A DNA stretch of 64,000 nt from Cupidesulfovibrio sp000226255. GTDB taxonomy: Bacteria > Desulfobacterota > Desulfovibrionia > Desulfovibrionales > Desulfovibrionaceae. Below the pieces are notes generated by a model that had not been told where the DNA came from, searched no databases, and worked only from the letters and a program-made list of their open reading frames with translations. Below are positions 34,316-42,996 of this stretch, one piece after another. The translations under genes were made by a program, and so were the position numbers. Where the stretch lies: NCBI RefSeq assembly GCF_003402415.2, contig NZ_AP036014.1:62001-126000 (forward strand), read 5' to 3'. Within the stretch, counting starts at the first letter, position 1; each line of letters begins with the position of its first letter.

Positions 34316-35596
34316 CTACTGGATGCGGTGCCGAAACAGCCAACCGGCCGCCGCCATGCACCCCGCGCCGATGAGCGCCAGCGGCCACAGCTGGGGGGCC
34401 AGCAGGGCCAGGTCCGCCCCTTCCAGGAACACCCCGCGCACCACGATGAGCACGTAGCGCATGGGGTTGACGTAGGTCAGCCATTGCACCGGCTCGGCCA
34501 TGTTGGCGATGGGCGTGGCGAACCCGGACAGGATGGCGGCGGGCATGGTGAACAGGAACATGCCCAGCAGCCCTTGCTGCATGGTCACGGACAGGGAGGA
34601 GATCATCAGGCCGATGCCCACCACCGAGAACAGGAACAGCACCAGTCCGGCGTACAGGGTCAGCAGGCTGCCGCGCAGGGGCACCCCGAACCAGAACACC
34701 GCCATGGCCACGATGAGCGAAGCCTCGAACAGCCCCACCAGAAAGCCGGGCGCGGCCTTGCCGATCAGCAGTTCCGTGGGGCGGTAGGGGGTGACCAGTA
34801 TCTGGTCGAAGGTGCCCTGTTCGCGCTCGCGGGCCACGGACAGGGCGGTGATGATCAGCGTGACCACCATGGTCACCATGACCACGATGCCCGGCACGAA
34901 GAACCACCGGCTGAGCAGGTTGGGGTTGTGCCACGAGCGCACCACCAGCGTGGAGGGGCGGGGCTGCCCGCCGTGGGCTGCCGCGTACCGCGCCCCGAAG
35001 TCGTCCACGATGGAGGCCATGTAGTTGAGGGCGAGCCCGGCGGTGTTGGAGTTGCGCCCGTCGGCGATGGCCTGGATTACGGCGTGGGAAGGGGCTTGCG
35101 CGGGGGCGGGGGACGTGCCGGACGACGCGGCGGCGGAATCAGCGCCATCGGCGGCAGCGGCCGGGGTGCCCGCCGCGCCGCGCAGGGTCAGGGCGCGCTC
35201 GAACCCCTGCCCGATGCGCAGCACCAGCCGCACCTGGCCTGCATCAAGGTGCCGGGCAATGTCCGCGTCGCGGTCGATATCCGCCACCACCCGGAAGGTG
35301 GGCGACCCGGCCACCCGCGCGGCCAGCTCGTGCGAGGCCGCGCTGCGGTCCTCGTCGTAGATGGCGCAGAGCACGTCCACGAGGTCGAAGGTGGCGGCGT
35401 AGCCAAAGATGATGGTCTGGAGCAGCGGCGGCAGGATGACCACGGTGCGGCTTTTGGGGTCCTTCAGCAGGGTCAGGAATTCCTTGATGATGAGCGCCAG
35501 CAGGCGGTGCAGCGTGGTCAGCGGCCCTGTCTGGCCGGACAGGGCAGGCTTGGCCGGGGTGCGCGCGGCGATGGATGCGGGCAGGCGATCGTGCAT
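34316..35596 (-). CDS. ABC-2 type exporter permease
   Basis: Membrane subunit of a drug or envelope-type ABC exporter, comparable to YbhR/YhhJ. 426 residues: cytoplasmic N-terminus with Ala/Ser insert around 135-165, one N-terminal helix (SRTVVILPPLLQTIIFGYAA), a large periplasmic domain, then five C-terminal helices beginning WFFVPGIVVMVTMVVTLI, with the ABC-2 signature stretch REREQGTFDQILVTPYRPTELLIGK. It ends the hlyD-ABC-permease operon, nine bases after the previous gene. It pairs with the permease domain fused to the preceding ATPase to make the heterodimeric membrane part. Confidence 0.9.
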   Translation of the reverse strand: MHDRLPASIAARTPAKPALSGQTGPLTTLHRLLALIIKEFLTLLKDPKSRTVVILPPLLQTIIFGYAATFDLVDVLCAIYDEDRSAASHELAARVAGSPTFRVVADIDRDADIARHLDAGQVRLVLRIGQGFERALTLRGAAGTPAAAADGADSAAASSGTSPAPAQAPSHAVIQAIADGRNSNTAGLALNYMASIVDDFGARYAAAHGGQPRPSTLVVRSWHNPNLLSRWFFVPGIVVMVTMVVTLIITALSVAREREQGTFDQILVTPYRPTELLIGKAAPGFLVGLFEASLIVAMAVFWFGVPLRGSLLTLYAGLVLFLFSVVGIGLMISSLSVTMQQGLLGMFLFTMPAAILSGFATPIANMAEPVQWLTYVNPMRYVLIVVRGVFLEGADLALLAPQLWPLALIGAGCMAAAGWLFRHRIQ

Positions 35597-35605
35597 GGGG
35601 TCTCC

Positions 35606-38600
35606 CTAGTCCAGCCGCTTGCGGCAGCGCAGCCTGGCCACGGTCAGGAAAAAGGCCGCCAGCGCGGCCAGGGCCAGGGCGTTGGGCACGATGACTTCCC
35701 ATACGTCGCCCGCCAGAAAGATGGTCTTCAGCAGGGTGGCGAAATAGCGCGCCGCGATGGCGTACGACACCACCTGCACGAAGGGGGGGGTGCTTTCCAG
35801 GTCGAAGATGAACCCGGAAAGGAACAGCGCGGGCAGAAAGGTGGCCAGCAGGGCGGCCTGCCCGGCGATGAACTGGTTGCGCGCCAGCACCGAGATGAAC
35901 AGGCCCATGCCCAGCGCCGCCGTGAGGAACAGCGAGGCCGCCCCGGCCAGCACCGCCAGCGAGCCGCGCAGGGGTACCCCGAACAGGTACAGGGCCATGA
36001 TCACGGTCAGCACCATGCCGCCCATGCCCAGCACGAAATAGGGCAGCAGCTTGCCGGTGAGCAGTTCGCCCATGCGCACCGGGGTCACCAGCAGGGCCTC
36101 CATGGTGCCGCGCTCCCACTCGCGGGCCATGACCATGGCGGTCAGCAGCGCCCCGGTCAGGGTCATGATCAGCACCATCAGCCCCGGCACCAGGAAGTAG
36201 CGGCTGTCGGACGCGGGGTTGAACCACATGCGCGGCACCAGGCGCACCGCCGGGGCCTGCCCGGCGGCGGCCACCCGCCCGGACAGCCAGCTTTGCCACA
36301 CGCTGGTGATGTAGCCGGACACGGTGCGGGCGTTGTTGGGGTCCACCCCGTTGACGATGAGTTGCACCGGCACGGTGCCCGCATCCCCTGCGGGCGGCGC
36401 GCCGTCGGGGCGGGCGGTGCTGGCGGCGGCCCCTGCCGTGGCATCCGACAGGCGGCGGGCGAAGTCCGATTGCAGATGCACGATGGCGTCCACCCGCCCG
36501 GCGCGCAGGTCTTCCTCCGCCTGGCGCATGCCGGTGACCACGCGGGGGCGGAAGGTGTCGGCCAGCAGCAGGCGCGCGGCGAATTCCATGGCCTCCGGCC
36601 CCAGGTCGTCGGCAACGATGGCCACGGGCACGTCGCGGGCGTCCAGGCTGATGCCGTAGCCGAACAGAAGCAGCAGCACCACCGGCATGATCAGCGCGAT
36701 GGCGATGGCGCTGGGGTCGCGCACCACCTGCAGCCATTCCTTGCGCAGCAGGCCGCGCATGCGCACCAGCAGGGCGGGAAAGGCGGCCGGCCGGGCGTCC
36801 CGTGCGGGGGCGGCGGGCAGGAGGGCGGCGGAAGAAGGGGCTGCGCCGCGGTCAAGGGGCAGCGTGCCGGGGGCGGCGGTTGGGGCGGGTGCGGCGGGTG
36901 AAACCGTCGAGCCCGTCGAGCCCGTCGAGTTGGTCGAATTGGTCGAATCGGGCGCGCTGGCCGGGCCGCTGGCCCGGTGGCGTTCCGCCAGCGCGATGAA
37001 GGCCCGCTCGATGGTGGACTGGTTGGCGGTGGCGGGCGCGTCCCGGCTCTCGCCGTTGCGCTGGCCTTCCTGCTGCGGGCTGCCTTCCTGCTGGCTGGCC
37101 GGGGGGGCCAGGGCGCGGATTTCCGCCGGGGTGCCCAGGGCCAGCACCTCGCCGCCCACCAGGATGGCCATGCGGTCGCAGTATTCCGCCTCGTCCAGGA
37201 AGTGGGTGGTGACGATGACGGTGACTCCCGATTCCGCCAGCGCGGTGATGCGCCGCCAGAACTCGCGCCGGGCCAGCGGGTCCACGCCCGAGGTGGCCTC
37301 GTCCAGGAACAGGATGTCCGGCTCGTGCATCAGGGCGCAGGCCATGGCCAGCCGCTGGCGGTAGCCCAGGGAAAGTTCGCCGCTCTGGGCGTCGGCCGCG
37401 TCGGCCAGGTCGAAGTCGCGCAGGGCCCAGGCGATGCGCGACTCGCGCGCCGCGCCGGACAGCCCGTAGGCGCTGGCGAAGAAGCGCAGGTTCTCGATGA
37501 CCGAAAGCTGTCCGTACAGCGAGAATTTCTGGGCCACGTAGCCCACCCTGCGGCGGGCGGCGGCCGGGGCGCGGCGCAGGTCCACCCCGGCCACGCGCAG
37601 GCTGCCGCCGGTGGGCGGCAAGAGGCCGCAGAGCATCCGGAAGATGGTGGACTTGCCCGCCCCGTTGGGGCCCAGCAGCCCGAAGATTTCGCCGCGCCGC
37701 ACGTCGAAGCTGGCCCCCTTCACGGCCATGAAGGAGCCGAAGCGGCGCTCCAGGTCGCGCACCTCGATGACGGGCGGAGCATCCGCTGCAGCGGGAACGG
37801 GCGAGGCGGCCAGGGCCTGTGGGGGGCAGTCCGGCTCTGGGGGGGCGGAGGCGGCGACGAATGTTCCGTGGGGCGCGCTGACGGCGGGCGCTGGTTCTTC
37901 GCCCGTGCCCGGCTCTTGCGGCAGCGCGGCGAACAGGGCGAGGAATCCGTCCTCGAAGCCGGGCGTTCGCGGGGTCAGGTGGCCCACGGAGCCTGCCCCC
38001 TGCCCTTCTCCGGCCAGCAACCCGCAGTCCGTCAGCGCCCGCGCCGCCTCCGGGGTGTCGGTGAGCAGGCGCACCCCGCCCGCGTGCAGCACCGCATCGG
38101 TGACGCCGGGGGCCGCGTCCAGCAGGTTCTGGGCCGCACGGGCGCGCATGGTTGGAGTGACGAACCAGGTGCGGCCCGCCAGCGGTCGGGTGAAGTCGCC
38201 GGGCGCGCCGTCGCCCACCAGCCGCCCGTGGTGCATGATGGCCACCCGGTCGCAGTGCTCGGCCTCGTCGAGGTAGGCGGTGCTGACCAGCACGGTGATG
38301 CCGTGCCCGCGCACCAGCGAGAACACGATGTTCCACAATTCGCGCCGCGACAGCGGGTCCACGCCCACGGTGGGTTCGTCCAGCAGCAGCAGTCGGGGCG
38401 AGCGCACCAGGGTGCAGGCCAGCCCCAGCTTCTGCTTCATGCCGCCGGAAAGCCGCCCGGCCAGCCGGTCGAGAAACGGGGCGAGGCCGGTCATGCGCAT
38501 CAGCGCGGGCCAGCGTTCGGCTTTTTGTGCGGCGGACACCCCGTGCAGGTCGGCGTACAGGGAAAGGTTTTCGGCCACGGAAAGGTCTTCGTACAGGCCG

Positions 38601-38878
38601 AAGCGCTGGGGCATGTACCCGATGGCCGACTGCACGGCCTGCGCCTCGGCCACGGTGTCGCGGCCGAGCACGGTCAGGCTGCCCGCGTCGGGCAGCAGCA
38701 GCCCGGCGGCGAGGCGCAGCAGGGTGGTCTTGCCCGCGCCGTCCGGCCCCAGCAGGCCGGTGATGGTGCCGGGGGCAAGGTCCAGGCTCACCCCGTCCAC
38801 GGCGCGGACTTCACGCCCGGCAACGCGGAAGGTCCGGCACAGCCCGCGTGCGGCGAACACGGGCGAAGGGGAGGTCAT
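35606..38878 (-). CDS. Fused ABC exporter: two ATPase domains plus permease
   Basis: 1090 residues. ATPase 1 (about 1-310): Walker A GPDGAGKTT, signature RLSGGMKQK, LLLLDEPTVGVDP. ATPase 2 (about 370-600): GPNGAGKST, signature ELSLGYRQR in place of LSGGQ, LFLDEATSGVDP. Then a linker with Ser/Thr/Asn repeats (36906-36950) and an ABC-2 permease (from about 715: ALIMPVVLLLLFGYGISLDARD ... REWERGTMEALLVTPVRMGELLTGK). The same domain order is found in E. coli RbbA (yhiI-rbbA-yhhJ); YbhF plus YbhS would be the unfused equivalent. Its start overlaps the hlyD stop by four bases. Its substrate is probably a cationic drug or toxic lipid, an inference from these relatives. Confidence 0.92.
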   Translation of the reverse strand: MTSPSPVFAARGLCRTFRVAGREVRAVDGVSLDLAPGTITGLLGPDGAGKTTLLRLAAGLLLPDAGSLTVLGRDTVAEAQAVQSAIGYMPQRFGLYEDLSVAENLSLYADLHGVSAAQKAERWPALMRMTGLAPFLDRLAGRLSGGMKQKLGLACTLVRSPRLLLLDEPTVGVDPLSRRELWNIVFSLVRGHGITVLVSTAYLDEAEHCDRVAIMHHGRLVGDGAPGDFTRPLAGRTWFVTPTMRARAAQNLLDAAPGVTDAVLHAGGVRLLTDTPEAARALTDCGLLAGEGQGAGSVGHLTPRTPGFEDGFLALFAALPQEPGTGEEPAPAVSAPHGTFVAASAPPEPDCPPQALAASPVPAAADAPPVIEVRDLERRFGSFMAVKGASFDVRRGEIFGLLGPNGAGKSTIFRMLCGLLPPTGGSLRVAGVDLRRAPAAARRRVGYVAQKFSLYGQLSVIENLRFFASAYGLSGAARESRIAWALRDFDLADAADAQSGELSLGYRQRLAMACALMHEPDILFLDEATSGVDPLARREFWRRITALAESGVTVIVTTHFLDEAEYCDRMAILVGGEVLALGTPAEIRALAPPASQQEGSPQQEGQRNGESRDAPATANQSTIERAFIALAERHRASGPASAPDSTNSTNSTGSTGSTVSPAAPAPTAAPGTLPLDRGAAPSSAALLPAAPARDARPAAFPALLVRMRGLLRKEWLQVVRDPSAIAIALIMPVVLLLLFGYGISLDARDVPVAIVADDLGPEAMEFAARLLLADTFRPRVVTGMRQAEEDLRAGRVDAIVHLQSDFARRLSDATAGAAASTARPDGAPPAGDAGTVPVQLIVNGVDPNNARTVSGYITSVWQSWLSGRVAAAGQAPAVRLVPRMWFNPASDSRYFLVPGLMVLIMTLTGALLTAMVMAREWERGTMEALLVTPVRMGELLTGKLLPYFVLGMGGMVLTVIMALYLFGVPLRGSLAVLAGAASLFLTAALGMGLFISVLARNQFIAGQAALLATFLPALFLSGFIFDLESTPPFVQVVSYAIAARYFATLLKTIFLAGDVWEVIVPNALALAALAAFFLTVARLRCRKRLD
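36906..36950 (+). repeat. 9-bp tandem repeat in the ABC fusion linker
   Basis: Five units of GTCGARYYS (GTCGAGCCC twice, then GTCGAGTTG, GTCGAATTG, GTCGAATCG). On the coding strand they give a Ser-Thr-Asn/Gly linker. Confidence 0.8.
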
Positions 38879-39972
38879 TGCGCGGCTCCGGGCGCGGTTG
38901 CAGGAGCGGCCTCGGCCGTGGCCCCGGCCGTGGCATTGGCCGTTCCCGGCGCGCCGGTCTGCCCACCGGTCCGTACGGGCACGGCGTGGCCTTCGCGCAG
39001 GGTGACCGTGGCGGGCATGCCCAGGCGCAGCACGTCGCCGGGGTCGCGCACGAACACCCGCGCCTCGTACACCAGCGAAGTGCGCAGTTCCGGCGTTTCC
39101 ACGTTGCGGGGGGTGAATTCCGCCGTGGGCGAGATGAACCCCAGCCAGCCCTCCAGCGGCTGCCCGGGCCGTGCGTCGATGGCGATTTCGGCGGGCATGC
39201 CTTCATGCACGCGGCCAAGCTGGGTTTCGGTCAGGTAGGCGCGCACCCACTTGGGGTCGGTGAGGGCCATGGTGCACACCGGACGCTGGGCCGAGGCCAT
39301 GTCGCCCGGCTCCAGCAGGCGCGAACGCACCACGCCGGACGAGGGGGCGCGCAGTTCACTGTCGGCGCGGCGCTGTTCCAGCACGGCCAGTTCGGCCCGC
39401 TGGGCGGCCAGCGAGGCGCGGGCCTCGGCGATGTCTTCGCGCCGGGGGCCTTCCTCCACCAGGGCCAGCTGGGCCTGGGCCACGCGCAGGCGGGCGGCGG
39501 CCCGGTCGCGCGCGGCCAGGGCGTCGTCCACGTCCTGTTCGCGCGCGGCCCCGGAGCCGGACAGGGCGTGCAGCCGGGCGTAGGTGCGCTCGGCATTGGC
39601 CAGTTCCACGGCGGCGGCGTCGGCATCGGCGCGGGCCCTGCGTTTTTCCTGCGGGCGCGAACCGTTTTCCAGCCGTTCCAGCGCGGCGGCCTGCGCGGCC
39701 ACGCGGCCTTTGGCGCGGGTTATCTCGCGGTCCAGGCGGTCGGTTTCCAGCACGGCCACCAGCGCGCCGGGGGCCAGCCGGTCGCCCTCGCGGGCCACCA
39801 CGCGGGCCACGCGTTCGGCGTCCTTGAAGGCCAGGGAAACCTGGCGCAGATCCACGTTGCCGTACAGCACCACCGGTCCCGCGTCGGGCGCGGGGCGCAG
39901 GGCGCGCCAGGCCAGCACGCCCCCGGCAATGCACAGCGCCAGCACGGCGAGGATGAGGATGCGTTTTTTCAT
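38875..39972 (-). CDS. HlyD-family membrane fusion protein of the ABC exporter
   Basis: Periplasmic adaptor, 365 residues, comparable to YbhG/YhiI. The start at 39972 has GGAG upstream and opens an N-terminal anchor (KKRILILAVLALCIAGGVLAW). A lipoyl half (VVLYGNVDLRQVSLAF, APGALVAVLETDRLDREI) is followed by a long Ala/Arg/Glu-rich coiled-coil hairpin (about 95-215), the second lipoyl half (ELRAPSSGVVRSRLLEPGD) and a beta barrel. The C-terminus ends in an Ala/Thr-rich tail. It is first in the operon, controlled from the divergent promoter region with the perfect palindrome, and should join the fused pump to the outer-membrane factor encoded across that region. Confidence 0.92.
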   Translation of the reverse strand: MKKRILILAVLALCIAGGVLAWRALRPAPDAGPVVLYGNVDLRQVSLAFKDAERVARVVAREGDRLAPGALVAVLETDRLDREITRAKGRVAAQAAALERLENGSRPQEKRRARADADAAAVELANAERTYARLHALSGSGAAREQDVDDALAARDRAAARLRVAQAQLALVEEGPRREDIAEARASLAAQRAELAVLEQRRADSELRAPSSGVVRSRLLEPGDMASAQRPVCTMALTDPKWVRAYLTETQLGRVHEGMPAEIAIDARPGQPLEGWLGFISPTAEFTPRNVETPELRTSLVYEARVFVRDPGDVLRLGMPATVTLREGHAVPVRTGGQTGAPGTANATAGATAEAAPATAPGAAQ

Positions 39973-40030
39973 GCGCTGCTCCGGGGCGCACGCGGCAGGC
40001 GTGCGGTGGCGGTTCCGGTGGAATGGAACG

Positions 40031-40059
40031 AACCTAGTTCCGTGCTGGGTAAAAGTCAA
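40031..40059 (-). promoter_or_regulatory. Promoter of the hlyD-ABC operon
   Basis: On the minus strand TTGACT, 17 bases, TAGGTT. The -35 box lies in one arm of the palindrome at 40055-40085, so a bound repressor would block it. Confidence 0.55.
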
Positions 40060-40085
40060 ATTCAAATTTTAATTTTGAATTTGAC
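40055..40085. promoter_or_regulatory. Perfect 31-bp palindrome, TetR operator candidate
   Basis: Arms GTCAAATTCAAA (40055-40066) and TTTGAATTTGAC (40074-40085) are perfect, with a 7-base centre. Each outer end supplies the TTGAC of a -35 box, one for hlyD and one for tetR, so a single bound dimer pair would silence both directions. The natural ligand protein is the TetR regulator encoded next to it. Confidence 0.75.
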
Positions 40086-40110
40086 ACCATCCCCGCCGCT
40101 ATCCTATAGC
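40081..40110 (+). promoter_or_regulatory. Promoter of tetR-outer-membrane-factor unit
   Basis: TTGACA, 18 bases, TATAGC. The -35 box overlaps the right arm of the palindrome. Transcription would start near 40117, leaving almost no leader before the first in-frame ATG codons. Confidence 0.55.
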
Positions 40111-40911
40111 ATGCGCATGAAGAAGTCGTCCGAGCATATGCCCAGTGCGTCCCATGCCGCCCCTTCCGTGGCGGCTTCCGGCCCCGCGTCACCGGGCGTG
40201 GCCGCACGCGCGGCCGGCAAGGGGCCGGAACGCGAGCAGGGCCGCGAATCCACCCGCCAGCGCCTGCTGGAGGCGGCGGGCATGGTCTTTGCCGAGCACG
40301 GCTACGACCGGGCCACCGGCAAGGAAATCTGCGACCTGGCCGGGGCCAATCCCGCTGCCATCAACTATCATTTCGGGGGCAAGGACAAGCTGTACGCCGC
40401 CGCCCTGCACGAGGCGCACCGCCGCTTCCTCACGGCCGAGGACCTGCGCGCCTCGGTGCCGGCGGGCGCGCCCCCGGCCGAGCGGGTGGGCATCATCATC
40501 CGCGACCTGCTGTCCAACCTGCTCAGCACCGACCCTTCGGCCTGGCAGCTCAAGCTGATGACCCAGGAAATGATGCGCCCCACGCCCTTCCTGGACGAAC
40601 TGGTGCGCGCCGAGATCGTGCCCAAGTCCATGTTTTTGCGCGCGGCCGTGTCCGAACTGCTGGGCCTGCCCGACGGACACGCCAGGGTGCAGCTTTCGTG
40701 CATGAACATCATTTCCATGTGCCTCAGCATGTACCTGAACCGCGAGATATTCCGCCGGGTGTTCCCCAGCCTGGCCCTTTCGGCCGAAGGGCTGGAACTG
40801 CTGACCGCGCACACCCTGACCTTCGTCACCGGCGGGCTGCGCCAGGTGGCCGCCGCATCGTCCGAACCGTCCGGCCTTGCGCCAGGCGCAGCGCCGCAGG
40901 AGACGCCATGA
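40111..40911 (+). CDS. TetR-family repressor, CecR-like
   Basis: Regulator of 266 residues if the ATG at 40111 is used; ATGs at 40117 and 40138 are alternatives and none has a clear ribosome-binding site. Because the -10 box ends at 40110, translation may start at 40117 on a nearly leaderless mRNA or at 40138. DNA-binding domain: ESTRQRLLEAAGMVFAEHGYDRATGKEI, then GANPAAINYHFGGKDKLYAAAL. The C-terminal ligand domain (TQEMMRPTPFLDELVRAEI, MNIISMCLSMYLNREIFRRVFP) resembles the CecR/DUF1956 group, which in E. coli controls the ybhGFSR exporter. Stop and next start overlap (ATGA), so it is co-translated with the outer-membrane factor. It most likely represses both divergent units. Confidence 0.9.
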   Translation: MRMKKSSEHMPSASHAAPSVAASGPASPGVAARAAGKGPEREQGRESTRQRLLEAAGMVFAEHGYDRATGKEICDLAGANPAAINYHFGGKDKLYAAALHEAHRRFLTAEDLRASVPAGAPPAERVGIIIRDLLSNLLSTDPSAWQLKLMTQEMMRPTPFLDELVRAEIVPKSMFLRAAVSELLGLPDGHARVQLSCMNIISMCLSMYLNREIFRRVFPSLALSAEGLELLTAHTLTFVTGGLRQVAAASSEPSGLAPGAAPQETP

Positions 40912-42464
40912 ACGCGCACCAAGCACCGGCCCGGCCCGACCGCCATTCAGGCAGGCTGATTCCGGCCCTGGCGGCGATGCTTTTCCTTGCCCTCGCGGGG
41001 TGCGCCGTGGGGCCGGACCACACCCGGCCGGAGCCGCCCGCCGCGCCCACGGAATGGAGCGCCGCCAAGACCCGGCCCGAGCTTGCCGGGGCCGCCGCGA
41101 AAGGCGGTGCCGAGGCCGCGCGCGCCACCGTGACCACCGCCAGCCCGGACGCGCAGTGGTGGGACCGCATGGGCGACCCGCTGCTGTCGGAACTGGTGGC
41201 CACCGCCGTGGGCCACAACAACGACGCCCTCATGGCCGCCGCCAACCTGCGCGAGGCCCGCGCCGCCGTGGGCGTGGCCGTGGGCGCGCTGCTGCCCGAG
41301 GCATCGGCCGGGGGCAGCTTCGAGCGCAGCCGGGTGAGCAGCAACACCCTTACCGGCAAGTCGCTGGAAATGGCCCACATGCCTGTGGAAAGCGACCTGT
41401 ACCAGGCCGGTTTCGACGCGCGGTGGGAAATCGACATCTTCGGCGGCGCGCGGCGCGGGGTGGAAGCGGCCCGCGCCCGTGAACGCGCGGCGGACGCCGG
41501 GCTGTCGGACGTGCTGCTTTCGGTGGCGGCGGAAACGGCCCGCGCCTACGTGGAACTGCGCGGCGCGCAGGCCCGGCTGGACGTGGCCGAGCGCAACGCC
41601 GAAGCGCAGCGGCGCACGCTGAACCTGGTGCGGCTGCGCCGCGACGTGGGCGTGGCCAGCGAGATGAACGTGTTCCAGGCCGAGGCGCAGCTGCAGCGTA
41701 CCGAAGCGCTTGCGCCCCCGCTGCGCGCGGCCGTGGACGCCTCCATCCACCGGCTGGGCGTCCTGTGCGGCATGGCCCCCGCCGCCCTGCGCGAGCGGCT
41801 GGCCCCGCGCGCGCCCCTGCCCGCCGTGCCCGACCTGGTGCCCGTGGGCCTGCCCTCGGACCTGTTGCTGCGCCGCCCGGACATCCGCCGCGTGGAGCAC
41901 GAACTGCACGCGGCCACGGCCGACATCGGCCAGCGCGAGGCGGACCTGTTCCCCAAGTTTTCGCTCACCGGCTCGTACGGGCTGAACAGCATCCATTTCT
42001 CCGACCTGTTCCGCGACGAAAGCCGCGCCTGGACCATCATGCCCGGCGTGCGCTGGGCCATCTTCGAGGGCGGGCGCACCCGGGCCGCCGTGGCCGCGCT
42101 GGAGGCCCGGCGCGAGGCCACCCTGGAGCGCTGGCGCAAGACCGTGCTGGTGGCCTTCGAGGACGTGGAAACCTCGCTGGCCCGCTACGCCGAATCATTC
42201 GTGGAGCGCGAACGGCTGGCCAGCGCGCTGGCCGCCCAGGCCGAGGCCACCCGGCTGGCCAACGTGCGCTACATGGAAGGCGTGGACGACCTGCTGACAG
42301 TGCTGGACGCCGAGCGCCGCCAGTTGGAGGTGGAAGAGGCACTGGCCCGCAGCCGCTCCGGCGTGCTGCTGCACCTGGTATCGCTGTACAAGGCGCTGGG
42401 CGGCGGCTGGCCTGAAGCCCCGGTGGACGCAGCCGCCGCCGGGGCGGCTCGGCCCGCGCCGTAG
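40908..42464 (+). CDS. Outer-membrane factor lipoprotein, NodT family
   Basis: TolC-like channel that lets an exporter discharge outside. 518 residues, with a lipoprotein signal (LIPALAAMLFLALAGC, lipobox LAGC) and the duplicated OEP repeats: DPLLSELVATAVGHNNDALMAAANLREARAAVG in the first half, LPSDLLLRRPDIRRVEHELHAATADIGQREADLFPKFSLTGSYG in the second. It begins within the tetR stop codon, so it is expressed with the regulator rather than with the pump; it should serve the divergent hlyD-ABC-permease exporter. A second NodT-type factor in the window (43497-45035) belongs to the RND operon. Confidence 0.93.
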   Translation: MNAHQAPARPDRHSGRLIPALAAMLFLALAGCAVGPDHTRPEPPAAPTEWSAAKTRPELAGAAAKGGAEAARATVTTASPDAQWWDRMGDPLLSELVATAVGHNNDALMAAANLREARAAVGVAVGALLPEASAGGSFERSRVSSNTLTGKSLEMAHMPVESDLYQAGFDARWEIDIFGGARRGVEAARARERAADAGLSDVLLSVAAETARAYVELRGAQARLDVAERNAEAQRRTLNLVRLRRDVGVASEMNVFQAEAQLQRTEALAPPLRAAVDASIHRLGVLCGMAPAALRERLAPRAPLPAVPDLVPVGLPSDLLLRRPDIRRVEHELHAATADIGQREADLFPKFSLTGSYGLNSIHFSDLFRDESRAWTIMPGVRWAIFEGGRTRAAVAALEARREATLERWRKTVLVAFEDVETSLARYAESFVERERLASALAAQAEATRLANVRYMEGVDDLLTVLDAERRQLEVEEALARSRSGVLLHLVSLYKALGGGWPEAPVDAAAAGAARPAP

Positions 42465-42654
42465 CAAGGCGGCGTCGGGGGCTAGCCGAAGCCGCCGGGC
42501 GAGAACACGCCATGGCTCCGCACGCGCCAGGAACATGGGGCGGGGGCTTGCGCGCGGGCGCGCTGCATGCCATGACGGCGCACCGTCCGGCGTCATGCCT
42601 TGGGGGCTGCGCCATCCCTTCCGGACCGTCCGTCCCCTTTCCAAAGGAGACCCC

Positions 42655-42831
42655 ATGCCCGTCATTCCCATGATTCTGACCGTGCTCGGCGCGTGGCTGT
42701 GGTATCAGGCGTTCGTGGCGTGGAAGCGCCACTTGGCCGGAGACCCCAAGGCCCGCACCATCGCGCTGGTGTGCGTGGGCGGGGCGGTGATCGCCATGAT
42801 CGGCGGCATTCTGGGCGGACTGCCCAAATAG
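42655..42831 (+). CDS. Small two-span membrane protein, unknown function
   Basis: 58 residues with an ideal ribosome-binding site (AAAGGAGA) before the ATG. First hydrophobic segment VIPMILTVLGAWLWYQAFVAW, a short basic cytoplasmic turn (KRHLAGDPKAR), second segment TIALVCVGGAVIAMIGGILGGL. Sequence looks like a real compact membrane hairpin, not a by-product of GC bias. A strong terminator lies 38 bases after the stop, so it could be monocistronic or the last gene behind the outer-membrane factor, 190 bases upstream. No known family recognised. Confidence 0.7.
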   Translation: MPVIPMILTVLGAWLWYQAFVAWKRHLAGDPKARTIALVCVGGAVIAMIGGILGGLPK

Positions 42832-42869
42832 CCGCACGTTCCCGCTGCCCGGCTTGCCAGCCAACGAAA

Positions 42870-42908
42870 AACGCGGCGTCTTCGCTTGAAGACGCCGCGT
42901 TGTCGTTT
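42870..42908. terminator. Bidirectional terminator
   Basis: Perfect 14-bp stem AACGCGGCGTCTTC / GAAGACGCCGCGTT with a GCTT loop; GTCGTTT follows on the plus strand and TTTCGTTGG on the minus strand. Serves the small ORF and the marR end of the RND operon. Confidence 0.85.
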
Positions 42909-42963
42909 CGTGCGGCTTGCGGGCGGGCGTGCCCGTCAGTCAGATCCCCGATCCGGTTCGTCA

Positions 42964-42990
42964 GGCTCATTTGGCTCATTTGGCTCATTC
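42964..42990 (+). repeat. 9-bp tandem repeat next to marR
   Basis: Three units of GGCTCATTY directly after the marR stop codon, preceded by a partial copy. Noncoding. Confidence 0.75.
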
Positions 42991-42996
42991 GGGGCG

